Notes: a model not told the origin generated them from the sequence alone. Shown: positions 10,145 through 21,225, numbered from the stretch's first letter. The stretch is DNA of 54,166 nt from Diacronema lutheri (GCA_019448385.1 JAGTXO010000091.1:1-54166); one strand, 5' to 3'. A program made the numbers and translations.

Positions 10145-12075
10145 ACTAACGACGCTTACAGGCGGGTCAGCAGGAGGGGCGCGCACGGGGCCGAGGCTGG
10201 ACAAACGGAGCGAGCGAAAGGGCGCACGCAACATCAGGCCGAAATCAGGGCGTCGACCCTGTGCACGCCGGCAGCGGGAACGGCCGGGACGGCAAGGACG
10301 TGGCAGGACGCGTCATGGGCGGACACCCACACACGCCTAGCCACCCCTCGCCGGCCCCCGCCGGCCGCCGCCGCCGTCGCCGCGCCGGAAGCAGAGGCCG
10401 TCCACACCGCCGCAGGCGTCCACATCCGCCTGGACGCCGTGAGCCGCGTGGCGGTGCGGCGGCGCCTGTCCGCGCGCCATCTGCGCGCGCGCGAGCAGGA
10501 GCTGCGCGTGCCCACGCACGACGCACGCGGCGAGCTGGAGGCGCATGTGGCGCTCGAGGGCCGCGCGGGCGACGTCGCGCGAGGGCGCGCCCATGCGCGC
10601 CATCCACGCGTCCGCGCCCATGTGCGAGAAGGTGGCGAGCAGGTCGGCGAGGCCGGCCGACCACTCGCCGAACGAGCCGATGACCAGCGCGCGGATCGGC
10701 GGGAACGAGTTGAGGCGCGCCTGCATCGGGCCCACCTGGCCCGGCTGCATGCCGAAGAGCTCCTCGTCGAGTTGAGCGCACGCACGCCGCCGCTCGCCGC
10801 CGACGGCCGCCGCCCGCCGCTCAGCGGCCTGGCAGCGGCGCGTGTCCGACTGGCCGTAGCGCGTGGGGCAGTACGAGATCGACTTGAGCTCGCACAGTGT
10901 CTGCACGAGCTGAGGGGCCGAGCCCGCACCGTTGAGCACGACGACGAGATCGACGGTGGGCACGCGCCGACGCCGCAGGGCCGCGCGCCCGGCCGGCGGC
11001 ACGCCGGCGAGCACGGAGCCAAAGATGTCCACGTCCTCGCGCCGCGCGTAGGTCCCGGCGTATCCGCGAGCCAGCGAGGCGAGCAGGTTGAGAGCGGGGT
11101 CGTGGCGAAGCTTCGCGACGTGGTCGTGGGCGACGCCCGGTGCCGCCGCGAGCGCGTCGCCGAACGCATCGACCGGGATCGGGCGCTGGCTGCCGCTGCG
11201 CGCGAGGCGCGCGCCCGCCGCCGCGAGCTGCGCGCACACGGGGCTCGGCAGACCCAAGTAGCGCGCAACCGCCTCGGCCCACTCCGCCGGCGAGAAAGCG
11301 GCATAAGCTCGCGGCAGTGCCTCGAGGAAGAGGCCGCTCTCTTTGCCGAGGCCAAACCAGAGGCCGCGTGGGCGCGAGCCCGGCGGCATGGCGGCGTGCT
11401 CAGCGTTGAGCATGTCGAAGCGGCAGCGCTCGCGGTCGCCAGTGATGTCGGCCAAGAGGCTAGGCCGGCGTCCGGCGGCGGGAGCGGCGGGCGCGACGGA
11501 GCCGGGCGGCAGGCGGAGGACGCGCACTTCCGTGTCGCCCTGGCCGCCGCCGAGCTCGGCCTGCATGGCGTGCCAGGCGGAGGCGAGATCGCGCCCCAGG
11601 CGCGAGCCCGAGGCGAGGAACGAGCGCCACCCGTGCGCGTCCATGTCGGCGAAGGCGTCGTGCCCGACGCGCGCCGCGATGGCAGGCCGGTCGAGGACGC
11701 CCGCCTCCAGGACCGAGCCGTCCGCGGCGCGCGTGTCGAGCAGGTGCGGCAGGGCGAGGCTGGCGGCGCTCCAGATCAGGGCGGGAGCGAGGTCGACCTG
11801 CTTGCGCAGGCCGGTGCCATGCATCGCAATCGGGAGCGGCAGCCGGCGGCTCGCGATGGCATCCGTCGAGACGGAGACGCCGAGAGCGACGGTAGCCTGC
11901 CGGGCGAGGATGTCGTCGAAGGCAGCCGCGGCCTGCAGGGAGTCCGACAGGTACGAGTGGGAGATCAAGTAGGAGAAGCGGAAGATGGTGGAGCGGCGGG
12001 TGAGGACCCACAGCGACTGTTTGGCCGACGAGCCGAGCGTTGTGATCAGCTTGTTCGAGATTTTTTGCGCACAGT
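10145..12075 (-). mobile_element. 5'-truncated LINE: end of reverse transcriptase plus restriction-like endonuclease
   Basis: A minus-strand frame is open from the element edge near 12075 to the stop at 10337 and has no true ATG (the apparent start is TTG). It carries the C-terminal part of a non-LTR reverse transcriptase (LPLPIAMHGTGLRKQVDLAP, then SAASLALPHLL). A region follows with PTVDLVVVLNG and LCELKSISYCP, spaced like the D...(E)xK core of a restriction-like endonuclease. The 3' UTR ends in CTGTAAGCGTCGTTAGT. Perfect 8-bp repeats ATAATAAT flank it at 10137-10144 and 12076-12083, so it looks like an insertion truncated during reverse transcription. It is the only piece in the window that encodes retrotransposition enzymes. 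The family match comes from memory of motifs, not a search. Confidence 0.65.
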
Positions 12076-12078
12076 ATA

Positions 12079-12130
12079 ATAATACTAACGATGGATGTAA
12101 GCGCCGTTAGTATAATACTAACGATGGATG
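12079..12130 (+). mobile_element. 14-bp retroelement tail between 19-bp direct repeats
   Basis: The 19-bp sequence at 12079-12097 is repeated exactly at 12112-12130. Between the copies are 14 bp, TAAGCGCCGTTAGT, the shared element terminus in plus orientation. The 19-bp repeat itself contains the minus-oriented terminus ACTAACG of another copy (element C, tail CATCCATCGTTAGT), so the insertion hit another element's end. Confidence 0.65.
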
Positions 12131-12524
12131 AGTGTGGCGCGTTTTTGACAAAGGCACGGCAACCAGTCGGGCAGTCGCACGCCTACGCGGTCATGTCGGC
12201 TGAGTGGGGGGTGGGGGGGGGGGGGGGGGGGGGGAAGGAGAAGAGGACGGGGGGGCGCCAGAATCTCGCCGGCTGGCGCAGGCGCACGCGGGTGACGCGG
12301 CCGGGCCTCGCTCAGGGCGCGTGAACGCGAGATGAGGCGCGAAGATCCCGACGGCATCCGCCGAGCCTGGTCCTGAGGCCAAACGCTTGGCAGAGGCCCG
12401 TGCGGCGTGCCGCCCGCTGACTGCGCCCGTGCCGCCGACCGCCGTGCGCGCGCGCCGCGGCCGCAGCAGACGGCCAGACCTTTCTAAAAGCGGCGGCCTC
12501 AAGGGCTGGCCGTTGTGCGAAGGC
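12131..12524. other. Intergenic region, possible body of element C, G-run
   Basis: No gene is supported here. Next to the element-C tail the sequence may be the truncated body of that minus-oriented element, but nothing recognisable is encoded. A long G run lies at about 12209-12234. The rest is the upstream region of IFT74. Confidence 0.4.
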
Positions 12525-15500
12525 ATGGACCGCCCCAGCTCGCGGCACGGCGCAGGCGGCGGCGGGATGGCGCGGCCGGGCTCACGTGGCGGCGGCATGC
12601 CGCCGTCGATGCCCGCGCCCGCCGGCGCGGGTGCAAACCCCTACGTCCAGGTGCGCGTGCCGTCGCGCCCGCGTCGCGCCGCTCTGCCGCCGCGCGCACC
12701 CGCGCGCGCCGACGATCCGCGCGCGTGCGCGTGCCGCGCGGCTGCGCGCGCAGGCGCAGCAGCCGATGATGGGCGGGCTCGGCGGAGCCGGCCTCGCCGG
12801 CGGCCGGCCTGGCACCGGCCTTGGCGGCGGCGCCCGCCCGGGCTCGGGCATGCGCCAGCCGCCGCCCGGCTCGGCCGCGCGGCAGGGCACGGCGGCCGGC
12901 GGCGGCGGCCCGAAAAGCTTCAGCGGTATCGGGATGAACACGTCGGTCGCCGTCGCGCACCGGCCGGTCACGCAGCAGGGGATGCGCGGCTCGACCGCCG
13001 CGGGCGCGCGCGCCGGCCCCGGTCGTCAGATCCAAGACCGCAACTTCTTCCTCGGAGAGCTGCGCGCGCGCTGCACCGCCGTCGACGAGGAGACGGCGCG
13101 CCTCCAGCGGCAGGCGGACGCGTCGAGTGCGGAGAACGCGACGTATGGCGCGCTCGAGCGGCGGTACCAGACGCTGAGCAACGAGATGCGCGCGCTCCAA
13201 GGCCGCCTCGCCGATTACAACTTGCTCCTCGACCGTTCGCGCTCCGGGCGCGAAGTGGCGGACATTTTTGACGAAGTCGCGCAGCTCAAGGCCGCGAACG
13301 GCGCCGAGCGCGAGCGCGCGGACGCGCTCTTCTCGGAGCGGCAGAATGTCGAGGGTCACGCTCGCCAGCTCGAGGGCGCGCTGCACGATCATTCTCAGCG
13401 CCTCGCGGAGCGTGCGCGCCCGCGCGCGCCCCTGCGTTCGCCTTCGCGCCCGCGCACTGCGCACCGGGCGCTGCGCGCCGCGTGGCGCGCGCCGTCGGCC
13501 GAGTGTGTGGGCGACCGCGCCGAGCCCCTGGCCTGCAGCCATGATTCTTCGCCTATCCTTCCCTCTCGCCGGCCTGTCCCCGCTGCCCGCCCTTCGGCCC
13601 CCGCCCCCCGCTGCCTGCCCCCTGCCCCCTTACCCCCCGCTGCCTGCCCCCTGCCCCCTTACCCCCCGCTGACTGCCCCCTGCCCCCTTACCCCCTGCTG
13701 CCTGCCCCCTGCCCCCTTACCCCCCGCTGACTGCCTTCCTGCCCCCTCTGCCCCCTGCACCACCACCCCCCCTCCCGCGCACAGGCATGTCCGAGCTCCC
13801 CGAGGCGGACCAACGCCTTTTCGCGCAGCTGCAGGAGGCGAAGGCAGCCATGCTGATTGAGCTGCCCCACCGCCAGGCCCTCCTCGCCGGCCTCACCGAG
13901 CGCGTCGCCGCGGCGGAGGCGGCCGTCTCGCGCGACGCGGCGCGCGCGGAGATGGCTGCGCTGCGCGAGCAGACGCGCGCCGCCGCACGCCGCGTCGACG
14001 AGCTCAAGTCGGCGGCGTCGGACGTGCCGCTCACCGCGGACGAGCAACGCGCGCAGCTCCTCGCGTCCGTCAAGCAGCAGAACGCCGAGATCGTCGCGGC
14101 CGAGCGCGCGGCGGCGGAGAACGTGGACGCAGCCAAGCGGCACCGCGTGCAGCTCGCCGCCGTCGACGCCGAGCTTGCCAAGGCGGGCGCGCGCGCGGGC
14201 GCGCACACGGTCGAGGCGGATGCCAAGGAGGCGAAGCTCGAGCAGCTGCACGCGCGCGACGCGGAGATGCAGGCGTTGATTGACACGTACGCGCGCGCCG
14301 TGCGTGCAGCCGCCCGCCCGCCCGCTCCGCCCCCCCCCCCCCCCCCCTCTTCCCCTCCCCCCCCTCCCTCCATACCCCCTCCCCCCCCCCCCCCTCCCGC
14401 GCGCATTGCCGCCGCGCACGCACGCGCGAACAACGGCCCGTCCGCCCGCCCACCGCCCGCCCACCGCCCGCCCGCCCGTCCGATCGTCCGCCCGCCCACC
14501 GCCCGCCCGCCGCCCGCCCACCGCACGTCCGCCCACCGCACGCCCACCGCCCACCGCTCGCCCGCCCGCCCGCCCGCCCACCGCCCGCCCGCCCGCCCGC
14601 CCGCCCGCCGCACGCCCACCGCCCGCCCGCCCGTCCGCTCGTCCGCCCGCCCACCGCCCGCCCGCCCGCCCGCCCGCCCCGCGCAGCTTTGACGAAACGC
14701 ACGCGGCGGAGGAGGCGAGGCTCGTGGGCCTGCGCGCCGCCATCGTGGGGACGCTCACAGCGTCTTCTCGCGCGATCGAGGCGTCCGCCACGCTCGCCGC
14801 GGCCGTCGACGGCGACGGCTCGTCGGCGTACGGCGCTGCCGCCACGCCCGCGGCGCTTGACGAATTGCAGTCGGAGCTCGCTTTTAAAACCGACCAGAAG
14901 GAGGCGGCGGAGCGCACGGCGGGGAGGCTGCAGGGCGAGCGGGAGCGGCGGCGCGCCGAGCTGGCCAAGGTGCAGACGCTCGACGCCAAGATTGCGCACG
15001 AGCTCACGCAGCTCACTGACAAGATGGCAAGCGCAGCTGCGCTGCGCCGCGCCGCGCCGCGCCGCGCCGTGCCGCGCCGCGCCGCGACATGGCCGCGTCG
15101 CCGCGCAGCCGCGCCGCCGCGCCGCCGCGCAGCCGCAGCCGCAGCCGCAGCCGCAGCCGCAGCCGCGCGGCACCTGTTGCGTGGGCGCTGCTCTGCCCAC
15201 CGCCAGCCGCCGCGCCATTTGGCGCCTTGCAAAAGGCGATGCGTTCACGCTGCGCACAGCTCGCACCGCCTGCGCACAGCTCGCCCCACCTGCCCACAGC
15301 TCGCCCCACCCCGCCTGCGCCAATCCTCACGCGCACTAACCCCCTTCCCCTCCCCTCCCCCCCCCCCCCCCCCCTTTCCTTGTAATCTCTTCCCCCCCCC
15401 CCCCCCCCCTCCCCTCCCCTTCCCCCTTCTGTCCCCAGGCGGCGATGCGCTCCGAGCTCGGCTCCTTCCGCGACGTGCGCCAGCTCAAGGACGAGGCGAA

Positions 15501-17593
15501 CGAACGGCGCACGCGCCTCACCGCCGCGCGCACGGCGCTGCGCGCGCGGCAGGACGCGTCGCGCCGCGCTGGTGCTGCGCGCAAGGCGGCGTATGAGGAG
15601 GTGCGCGGCCGCCATTGCTGCTGCTGCTGCGGCCGCCATTGCTGCTGCTGCTGCGGCCGCCATTGCTGCTGCTGCTGCGGCCGCCATTGCTGCTGCTGCT
15701 GCGGCCGCCATTGCTGCTGCTGCTGCGGCCGCCATTGCTGCTGCTGCTGCGGCCGCCATTGCTGCTGCTGCTGCGGCCGCCATTGCTGCTGCTGCTGCGG
15801 CCGCCATTGCTGCTGCTGCTGCGGCCGCCATTGCTCCTGCTGCTGCGGCCGCCATTGCTGCTGCTGCTGCGGCCGCCATTGCTGCTGCTGCTGCGGCCGC
15901 CATTGCTCCTGCTGCTGCGGCCGCCATTGCTCCTGCTGCTGCGGCCGCCATTGCTGCTGCTGCTGCGGCCGCCATTGCTCCTGCTGCTGCGGCCGCCATT
16001 GCTCCTGCTGCTGCGGCCGCCATTGCTGCTGCTGCTGCGGCCGCCATTGCTCCTGCTGCTGCGGCCGCCATTGCTGCTGCTGCTGCGGCCGCCATTGCTG
16101 CTGCTGCTGCGGCCGCCATTGCTGCTGCTGCTGCGGCCGCCATTGCTCCTGCTGCTGCGGCCGCCATTGCTCCTGCTGCTGCGGCCGCCATTGCTCCTGC
16201 TGCTGCGGCCGCCATTGCTCCTGCTGCTGCGGCCGCCATTGCTCCTGCTGCTGCGGCCGCCATTGCTCCTGCTGCTGCGGCCGCCATTGCTCCTGCTGCT
16301 GCGGCCGCCATTGCTCCTGCTGCTGCGGCCGCCATTGCTCCTGCTGCTGCGGCCGCCATTGCTCCTGCTGCTGCGGCCGCCATTGCTCCTGCTGCTGCGG
16401 CCGCCATTGCTCCTGCTGCTGCGGCCGCCATTGCTCCTGCTGCTGCGGCCGCCATTGCTCCTGCTGCTGCGGCCGCCATTGCTGCGCTGTGGCGTGTCTG
16501 CCGCGCTGTGCTGCCCCGTTGGCCATGGCTGCGCGTTAGAAGCCATAAACCCCCCTCATCCCCCCCCCCCCCACACCCCCCCCCCCCCGCAACCCCTCCC
16601 CCCCCCCCCCCCCCCCGGGACCCCCCGGGGCGCGCTCCCGCCTCTCAGGCGAAGGCTGCGCTTGCGCGCGACGAAACGGCATCGTCTCTCGAAGCTTCCG
16701 AGCAGAAGCTGCGCCATTACGAGTCGTCCATCTTCCTACTCGCCGAGTATATCCACGCAAAGGCGCGCTGCGCCGCTGCGCCGCTGCGTCTGCCATCGCC
16801 CCCGTGCCTGACCCCCCCCCCCCCCCCCCCCACAACCCACCCCTCCCCCGCACCCTTCCGCACTCTCCCGCATCCCTTCCTACCCCCCCCCCCCCCCCCA
16901 CCCACCCACCCCTCCCCCGCACCCTTCCGCATTCTCCCGCATCCCCCCCCCCCCCCCCCCTTCCCGCCCCCTCCCCCGCCCCCTCCCGCACCCCTTCCCG
17001 CACCCTCCCGCCCCCCGCCTCGCACTGCGGCGCGCTGTCCTGCGCCTGGCGGCCGTGCCCCGCCTCACACCCCGCCACACACCACGCCACACACCCCGCC
17101 ACACACCCCGCCACACACCCCGCCACACACCCCGCCACACACCCCGCCACACACCACGCCACACACCCCGCCACACACCCCGCCTCACACCCCGCCACAC
17201 ACCCCGCCTCACACCCCGCCACACAGCCCGCCTCACACCCCGCCACACACCCCGCCTCACACCACGCCACACACCCCGCCACACACCCCGCCACACACTA
17301 CGCCTCACACCACGCCACACACCCCGCCTCACACCACGCCACACACCCCGCCTCACACCCCGCCACACACCCCGCCTCACACCACGCCACACACCCCGCC
17401 ACACACCACGCCACACACCACGCCACACACCCCGCCACATTGGGCGCTCACCCTTTTCCCTTCCCCTCGGGCGCCGCGCGGGCCACGCGGCGGCAAGCAG
17501 GGGCGTGAGTCGGACTTTGAGAGCCTCAAGGGCGACTGCACGTCCATGCTCTCCGCCATCAACACTGCAGCCATCACGGCCGCGCGCCGCTGA
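12525..17593 (+). CDS. IFT74: Intraflagellar transport protein IFT74
   Basis: Seven exons (12525-12650, 12754-13411, 13785-14286, 14687-15026, 15439-15600, 16649-16762, 17501-17593) give 664 residues; the human protein has 600. The N-terminus is Gly/Arg/Pro-rich and basic, as in the tubulin-binding N-terminus of IFT74. The family signature follows: VAHRPVTQQGMRG, RQIQDRNFFLGELR and LQGRLADYNLLLD. The remainder is coiled coil through LRHYESSIFLLAEYIHAK and the C-terminal ESDFESLKGD. Exon joins restore homologous sequence, such as LIDT|FDETHAAEE. Introns 4 and 6 are GC-AG (GCAAGC and GCGCGC donors). The product is an IFT-B core subunit that pairs with IFT81 and carries tubulin along cilia. Introns are 103-1048 bp, several of them mostly minisatellite or poly-C. 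Confidence 0.93.
15606..16485 (+). repeat. 24-bp minisatellite inside IFT74 intron 5
   Basis: About 36 tandem 24-bp units (GGCCGCCATTGCTGCTGCTGC plus TGC) fill the intron. Two variants, GCTGCTG and GCTCCTG, alternate on the 5' side, while the 3' half is uniformly the CTCCTG form, suggesting local homogenisation. Each junction creates GCGGCCGC. Because 24 is a multiple of three, all frames stay open and create false ORFs. Confidence 0.95.
17055..17445 (+). repeat. Short-period minisatellite in IFT74 intron 6
   Basis: An array of about 32 units of 12 bp (CACACCCCGCCA and variants with CCTCACA or CCACGCC) occupies the 3' half of the GC-AG intron 16763-17500. Several poly-C runs lie upstream at 16811-16960. 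Confidence 0.9.
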
Positions 17594-17722
17594 GCTTGCG
17601 CGCGCTCGCTGCGCGCCGAGTGCCACCCATATAAAGAGATGTCATCGCAGTCCTTTTTTTGATCTGAGTACATGTAGAGAGACGCGGTCGTCGAGCTCTG
17701 CCTGCAAACCTGAGCCGCCCCA

Positions 17723-17756
<34 letters not shown>

Positions 17757-17789
17757 CGGGGGGAACTTTGACTGCGACGACTTCAAAAC

Positions 17790-18695
17790 TCAAAAGAGGC
17801 TCGAGAGCATCTGCACGAAAAAGATCGCGTTCATCGGCGACATGTGGCGCGCGCTCGCCATCAGGTTTGATGCCGACCACGGCGCGCCGGCGGGCGCGCC
17901 CATTTGATGTATCATGCCGCCCGCCATCGCCAGTTTGAGAAGCGAGCTGAGCCCCCAGCCACCGCCGCCGCCTGCCGCCGCTCCGCTGCCGCCCTCAGCC
18001 ACGTCGGCGATGGGCGCGAAGCTGCGGTTGAAACGGCCGTCGTTGTACCCCTTGGTGTACGCCTCAAAGCCCTGTTGCGCGCGCGCGCCCGCCGCGAGCG
18101 CCGCCGGCGGCGCACCGGCCAGCACGCCGGACAAAACATAGCGCCAAGCCATGAGCATGGCGACGGCGACCAGGATGGCGGCCTGCAGCTCGCTGACGGG
18201 CGTGCCGGTCACCCGGCTCACCGCGGATGCAACTTTGCCGACCCAATAACGCGCGCGCGCGCGCACCCCGCCCACACCGTAAGCGCGCACGGCGAGCGCG
18301 GCCGCGAGCGCGCCGAGGGCGAGCCGCGCCGAGAGCACGCGCGGCAGGACGACGCACGCGGCGAGCACGCCGAGACCGAGGCGCGCGGGCGTGAGGCCCA
18401 TGGGCAGCGTCGGCAGCCCGCCACCAAGCCGGCGCAGCAGCTCCTCGAGCGCCGGTGGCAGCCCCCGCGCGCGCGCGCCGCCGCGAGCGCCGGCAGCACC
18501 GTCGTCCGCGCCGCCGCTCGGCAGCGCGACGAGGCACGCGGGCTTGAGCGAGAGCACGGCGTCCGTGTGATCGAGCCGGACGTTGTACCGACAGCTCGCC
18601 TCATTGAAAGAGAGCGCGACGCCCTCGCGCCCGTTGAGCTCCGGCTTGGACCCGACGTCCACGAGGCGCACGCGCTTCCCAACGAGGGGCGCCAT
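17790..18695 (-). CDS. Membrane protein with N-terminal SH3-like domain
   Basis: An intronless frame of 301 residues starts at the first ATG (MAPLVGKRVRLVDVG); upstream the frame opens only through GTG. Residues 1-55 (PELNGREGVALSF, CRYNVRL, LSLKPACLVAL) resemble the short beta-barrel NG...G...RY.V domain common in algal MYND and ankyrin proteins. Two hydrophobic stretches follow at about 95-135 and 180-205. A Gly-rich part and a Met-rich tail ending FFVQMLSSLF complete the protein. No specific family is recognised. It converges with IFT74, 196 bp apart, across a poly-G run near 17726-17753. Confidence 0.55.
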   Translation of the reverse strand: MAPLVGKRVRLVDVGSKPELNGREGVALSFNEASCRYNVRLDHTDAVLSLKPACLVALPSGGADDGAAGARGGARARGLPPALEELLRRLGGGLPTLPMGLTPARLGLGVLAACVVLPRVLSARLALGALAAALAVRAYGVGGVRARARYWVGKVASAVSRVTGTPVSELQAAILVAVAMLMAWRYVLSGVLAGAPPAALAAGARAQQGFEAYTKGYNDGRFNRSFAPIADVAEGGSGAAAGGGGGWGLSSLLKLAMAGGMIHQMGAPAGAPWSASNLMASARHMSPMNAIFFVQMLSSLF

Positions 18696-19289
18696 CGTGG
18701 CTCCCGTGTGCTCTCGCGGCGTCGAAGAAAAGTGATTGACATCTGATACTCGATTGCAGTACTCACCTCGCCTGTCGTTCACCGATCAACCAAGACGCGT
18801 TCCCCGACGTCGATGTCACCTCGCCCTTGCGTCGTTGCCGCGCCAGCGTGGCTTCCGTCGCCAAGCCAAAAGGCGCATGCGGCGGGTCCCTTTGGTACGG
18901 TTCCTTAATGCCCGCGGGGGGGGGGGGGGGGGGGGGGGGGGTTAAATCGTTGGACGAGCCGCGCCCGCCACGAGACTCGAACACGCGCGCCAGCCGGCGA
19001 CGCCAACTTCGAAGCGCGCACGCACATGCTGGGGGCGCGCGCTCGGAAAAAGCAGGCAGGCCGCACAGCTGGACGTCCAGGAAGTGCACTTCTGACTCGG
19101 GCGCGCGCTGGCGGCGCGCGCCGCGGCCCCTCCCCCCCGCGACTTGACTGGGGCCTACCATAGCTTTCTCCGGCCGACGTTGACCGGACTCAACGCTTCC
19201 TAATATACAATAAACGGCAAACGGCTCTATAAGCAAATGCACTTAAGTCCGGGATGTCGATAGCGGTCGGACTACAGATTGGGTAAAAT
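18696..19289. promoter_or_regulatory. Divergent intergenic region (594 bp)
   Basis: This is the shared upstream region of the membrane-protein gene (-) and the AP2-type gene (+). It holds a G run at 18917-18940 and, next to the AP2 start, an AT-richer stretch from about 19200 (TAATATACAATAAACGG) that probably includes the promoter. No gene is seen. Confidence 0.4.
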
Positions 19290-21071
19290 ATGCCACGCTC
19301 TACCGCACGCGATGCGCCGGGCGGCGCGCGTGTCGGCGCGCCGGGCTCATGGCACGCAGGCGACGACTCCATCGTGCCGGTAGACACGCGCACGCCGATG
19401 CGCGGCTCTGCCGTCGGCGCGCCGTACGGCGGCTCGGGCGCTGATGACGCGCCGTGCGCGCTGCCGCCCGCCATCGAGCAGCCGCTCCTCGGCGCGCCCA
19501 CGCCGCTGTTTGGCGCGGCATGGCCGTTGCCGCGCGCGGCGCTCGCAACGGGCCGCGAGCTCAACTCGACAAGCAAATTTGTCGGCGTTCACCGCACGTC
19601 CAAGCGGCGCAAGCCGTGGGCGGCGGCGTGCTATTTTCGCGGCAAGCAGCACCACCTTGGCTACTTTGAGACGGAGCGCGAGGCTGCGCGCGCGTACGAC
19701 CTATTCGTCGTCAACAACCGGCTGAGCCGGCACGTCAACCTCGCGAGAGAAATGGCACCGGGCGAAGATGGCGCAATGCGCGCTCGCTTTGCCGGGCGCA
19801 CGTTCGCGGACGGCTGCGCCACGTCTGCACGGCAGGCCGCGACGTGCGAATGTGCACAGTACGGCGCGCCAGGACCAACGGCGCGTGACGGCTGCTTTGA
19901 CGTCGGCCGCGCGTGCGCGCCGCAGCAATATATGCGCCCTGTGCCGTCGCCACTGCAGCTCCACGCCGCACAAGCGCCACCCTGGCACAGCGGCCCGATG
20001 CTGCCGCCTGCGCACCCGCCCACGGGAGGGCATGAGGGCCATGCGTGGGGAATGCTGCCATACGCGGCGTTGTCGCCTGGCGCATGCGTGAGCGCGCAGC
20101 ACGCTGTGCCGCACTATGCGCACTACGCGCACCCGCCTCAGAACGCTTTGCTGATGCACCAGCAGCAACCGGTCACGCCGCCCGGAACGTGCGTGGCTGT
20201 TTTCGACGCGCCGCTTCGTGGCTTCGCTGTCGATGCGCCGCCCGCGCCGCCCCATGGCGCGCTCATTCACGCGCGGTACGCGCCTGCGCCGCCTTCGGTC
20301 TGCGCCGGCGCTGCCAGCTTGGCGTGGCCGTCGGCGTCGTACGCCCCGCCCGGGGGGCTTTGCCCGCCCAGCGCGCCGCCCGGCGGCGCGTGTGCGTATG
20401 CGCCTGCGCGCTACACCGTCAGCGCGCAGCGCGGCGTGCCGGACACGCCGCCGGGCTGGCTTGCAATCGCCCCTCCCGCCACGTTGCACGCGCCGTGGGT
20501 GGGGTCGCCTCGCGGGTGTGCGAGCGCCGCATTTGCGCTGAGCGGCCAAGTGCAGACGCATGTGCACCAGCGACCGCACTTGCACTTGCACCAGCAGGTG
20601 CACCCGTACCCGCGACCGCAGCCGCAGCCACAGGCAGGATACTGGGCGTTCGTGCCTGGCTGCCCCTCTCTCGTCTCACCCCACAGCCACGGCTGCATTG
20701 CTTGCGACGAGCGCGCTCCCGTTGGCGTCGATCTCGCCGGGCCCGCTGAGCCCACCGGGTCAGCCATCGTCGCCGGCATTGAGCCGGGGAACGGCTTCGC
20801 TCCGCACGGCCACGACGAGTCGGCACCGCAGCCGCGCGGCGCTTGCGACGGCGCGTCGGCTGGCGGCGAGGGGGCGCCCGGCGGCTGCATCCTCTCGCAC
20901 GCCGACCGCGACGCGCGCGATTCCGTCGAGGCGCTCTTTGGCCTCAGTCAGAGCATCGAGCAGCCATGGCAATGGCCGCCGACGGGCTGTCCGCAGGCTC
21001 GAGGCGGTGGGGACAGGGGCGGGGACGGCGATGGCGAGCCGGAGTGCTTGCCGGCCAATGGCTGCCATTGA
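19290..21071 (+). CDS. Single AP2/ERF-domain DNA-binding protein
   Basis: An intronless frame of 593 residues with a clear ATG. Residues ~95-150 form one AP2 domain: SKFVGVHRTSKRRKPWAAAC, then FRGKQHHLGYFETEREAARA and YDLFVVNNRLSRHVN. It has the GV.R, WxA and LGYF..EEAARAYD landmarks of the three-stranded sheet and helix. The rest is low-complexity Pro/Ala/His-rich sequence with HQQ and PQPQPQ tracts, as in activation domains. AP2 proteins in algae are transcription regulators; the target is unknown. Downstream are G runs and a retroelement fragment. Confidence 0.85.
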   Translation: MPRSTARDAPGGARVGAPGSWHAGDDSIVPVDTRTPMRGSAVGAPYGGSGADDAPCALPPAIEQPLLGAPTPLFGAAWPLPRAALATGRELNSTSKFVGVHRTSKRRKPWAAACYFRGKQHHLGYFETEREAARAYDLFVVNNRLSRHVNLAREMAPGEDGAMRARFAGRTFADGCATSARQAATCECAQYGAPGPTARDGCFDVGRACAPQQYMRPVPSPLQLHAAQAPPWHSGPMLPPAHPPTGGHEGHAWGMLPYAALSPGACVSAQHAVPHYAHYAHPPQNALLMHQQQPVTPPGTCVAVFDAPLRGFAVDAPPAPPHGALIHARYAPAPPSVCAGAASLAWPSASYAPPGGLCPPSAPPGGACAYAPARYTVSAQRGVPDTPPGWLAIAPPATLHAPWVGSPRGCASAAFALSGQVQTHVHQRPHLHLHQQVHPYPRPQPQPQAGYWAFVPGCPSLVSPHSHGCIACDERAPVGVDLAGPAEPTGSAIVAGIEPGNGFAPHGHDESAPQPRGACDGASAGGEGAPGGCILSHADRDARDSVEALFGLSQSIEQPWQWPPTGCPQARGGGDRGGDGDGEPECLPANGCH

Positions 21072-21225
21072 GGCTGCACGGATCAAGAGGGGGAGGGGGG
21101 GGTGGGTGGGGGGGGGGGGGGGGGGGGGGGGTGGGTGGGGGGGGGGGGGGGGGGGGGGGGTCCTTGGCTGCTCAGGCCTCACTGAGCCCGCTGATGTTGG
21201 AAGCGTTGTTCGTGCCCTATTAAGT
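21072..21225. repeat. G-rich homopolymer region downstream of the AP2 gene
   Basis: Two long G runs separated by GGTGGGTGGG at about 21089-21161 could fold as G-quadruplexes. No gene is seen. Confidence 0.85.

Noticed and set aside
15606-16485. CRISPR-like regular array
   Set aside because: Units are contiguous without spacers and the context is a eukaryotic intron.
15572-17593. 673-codon frame of Ala/Ile repeats and Cys-rich counterparts in other frames
   Set aside because: Produced by the 24-bp array inside an IFT74 intron. Flanking exons join across it with correct phase.
17764-17907. Plus-strand frame NFDCDDFKTQKRLESICTKK ending at TGA 17905-17907
   Set aside because: Plausible-looking but has no start or domain, and lies opposite the C-terminus of the minus-strand membrane protein, which has a complete frame.
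18960-19000. tRNA-like GTTCGAGTCTC on the minus strand
   Set aside because: The T-stem does not pair and no matching acceptor stem or anticodon arm can be placed.
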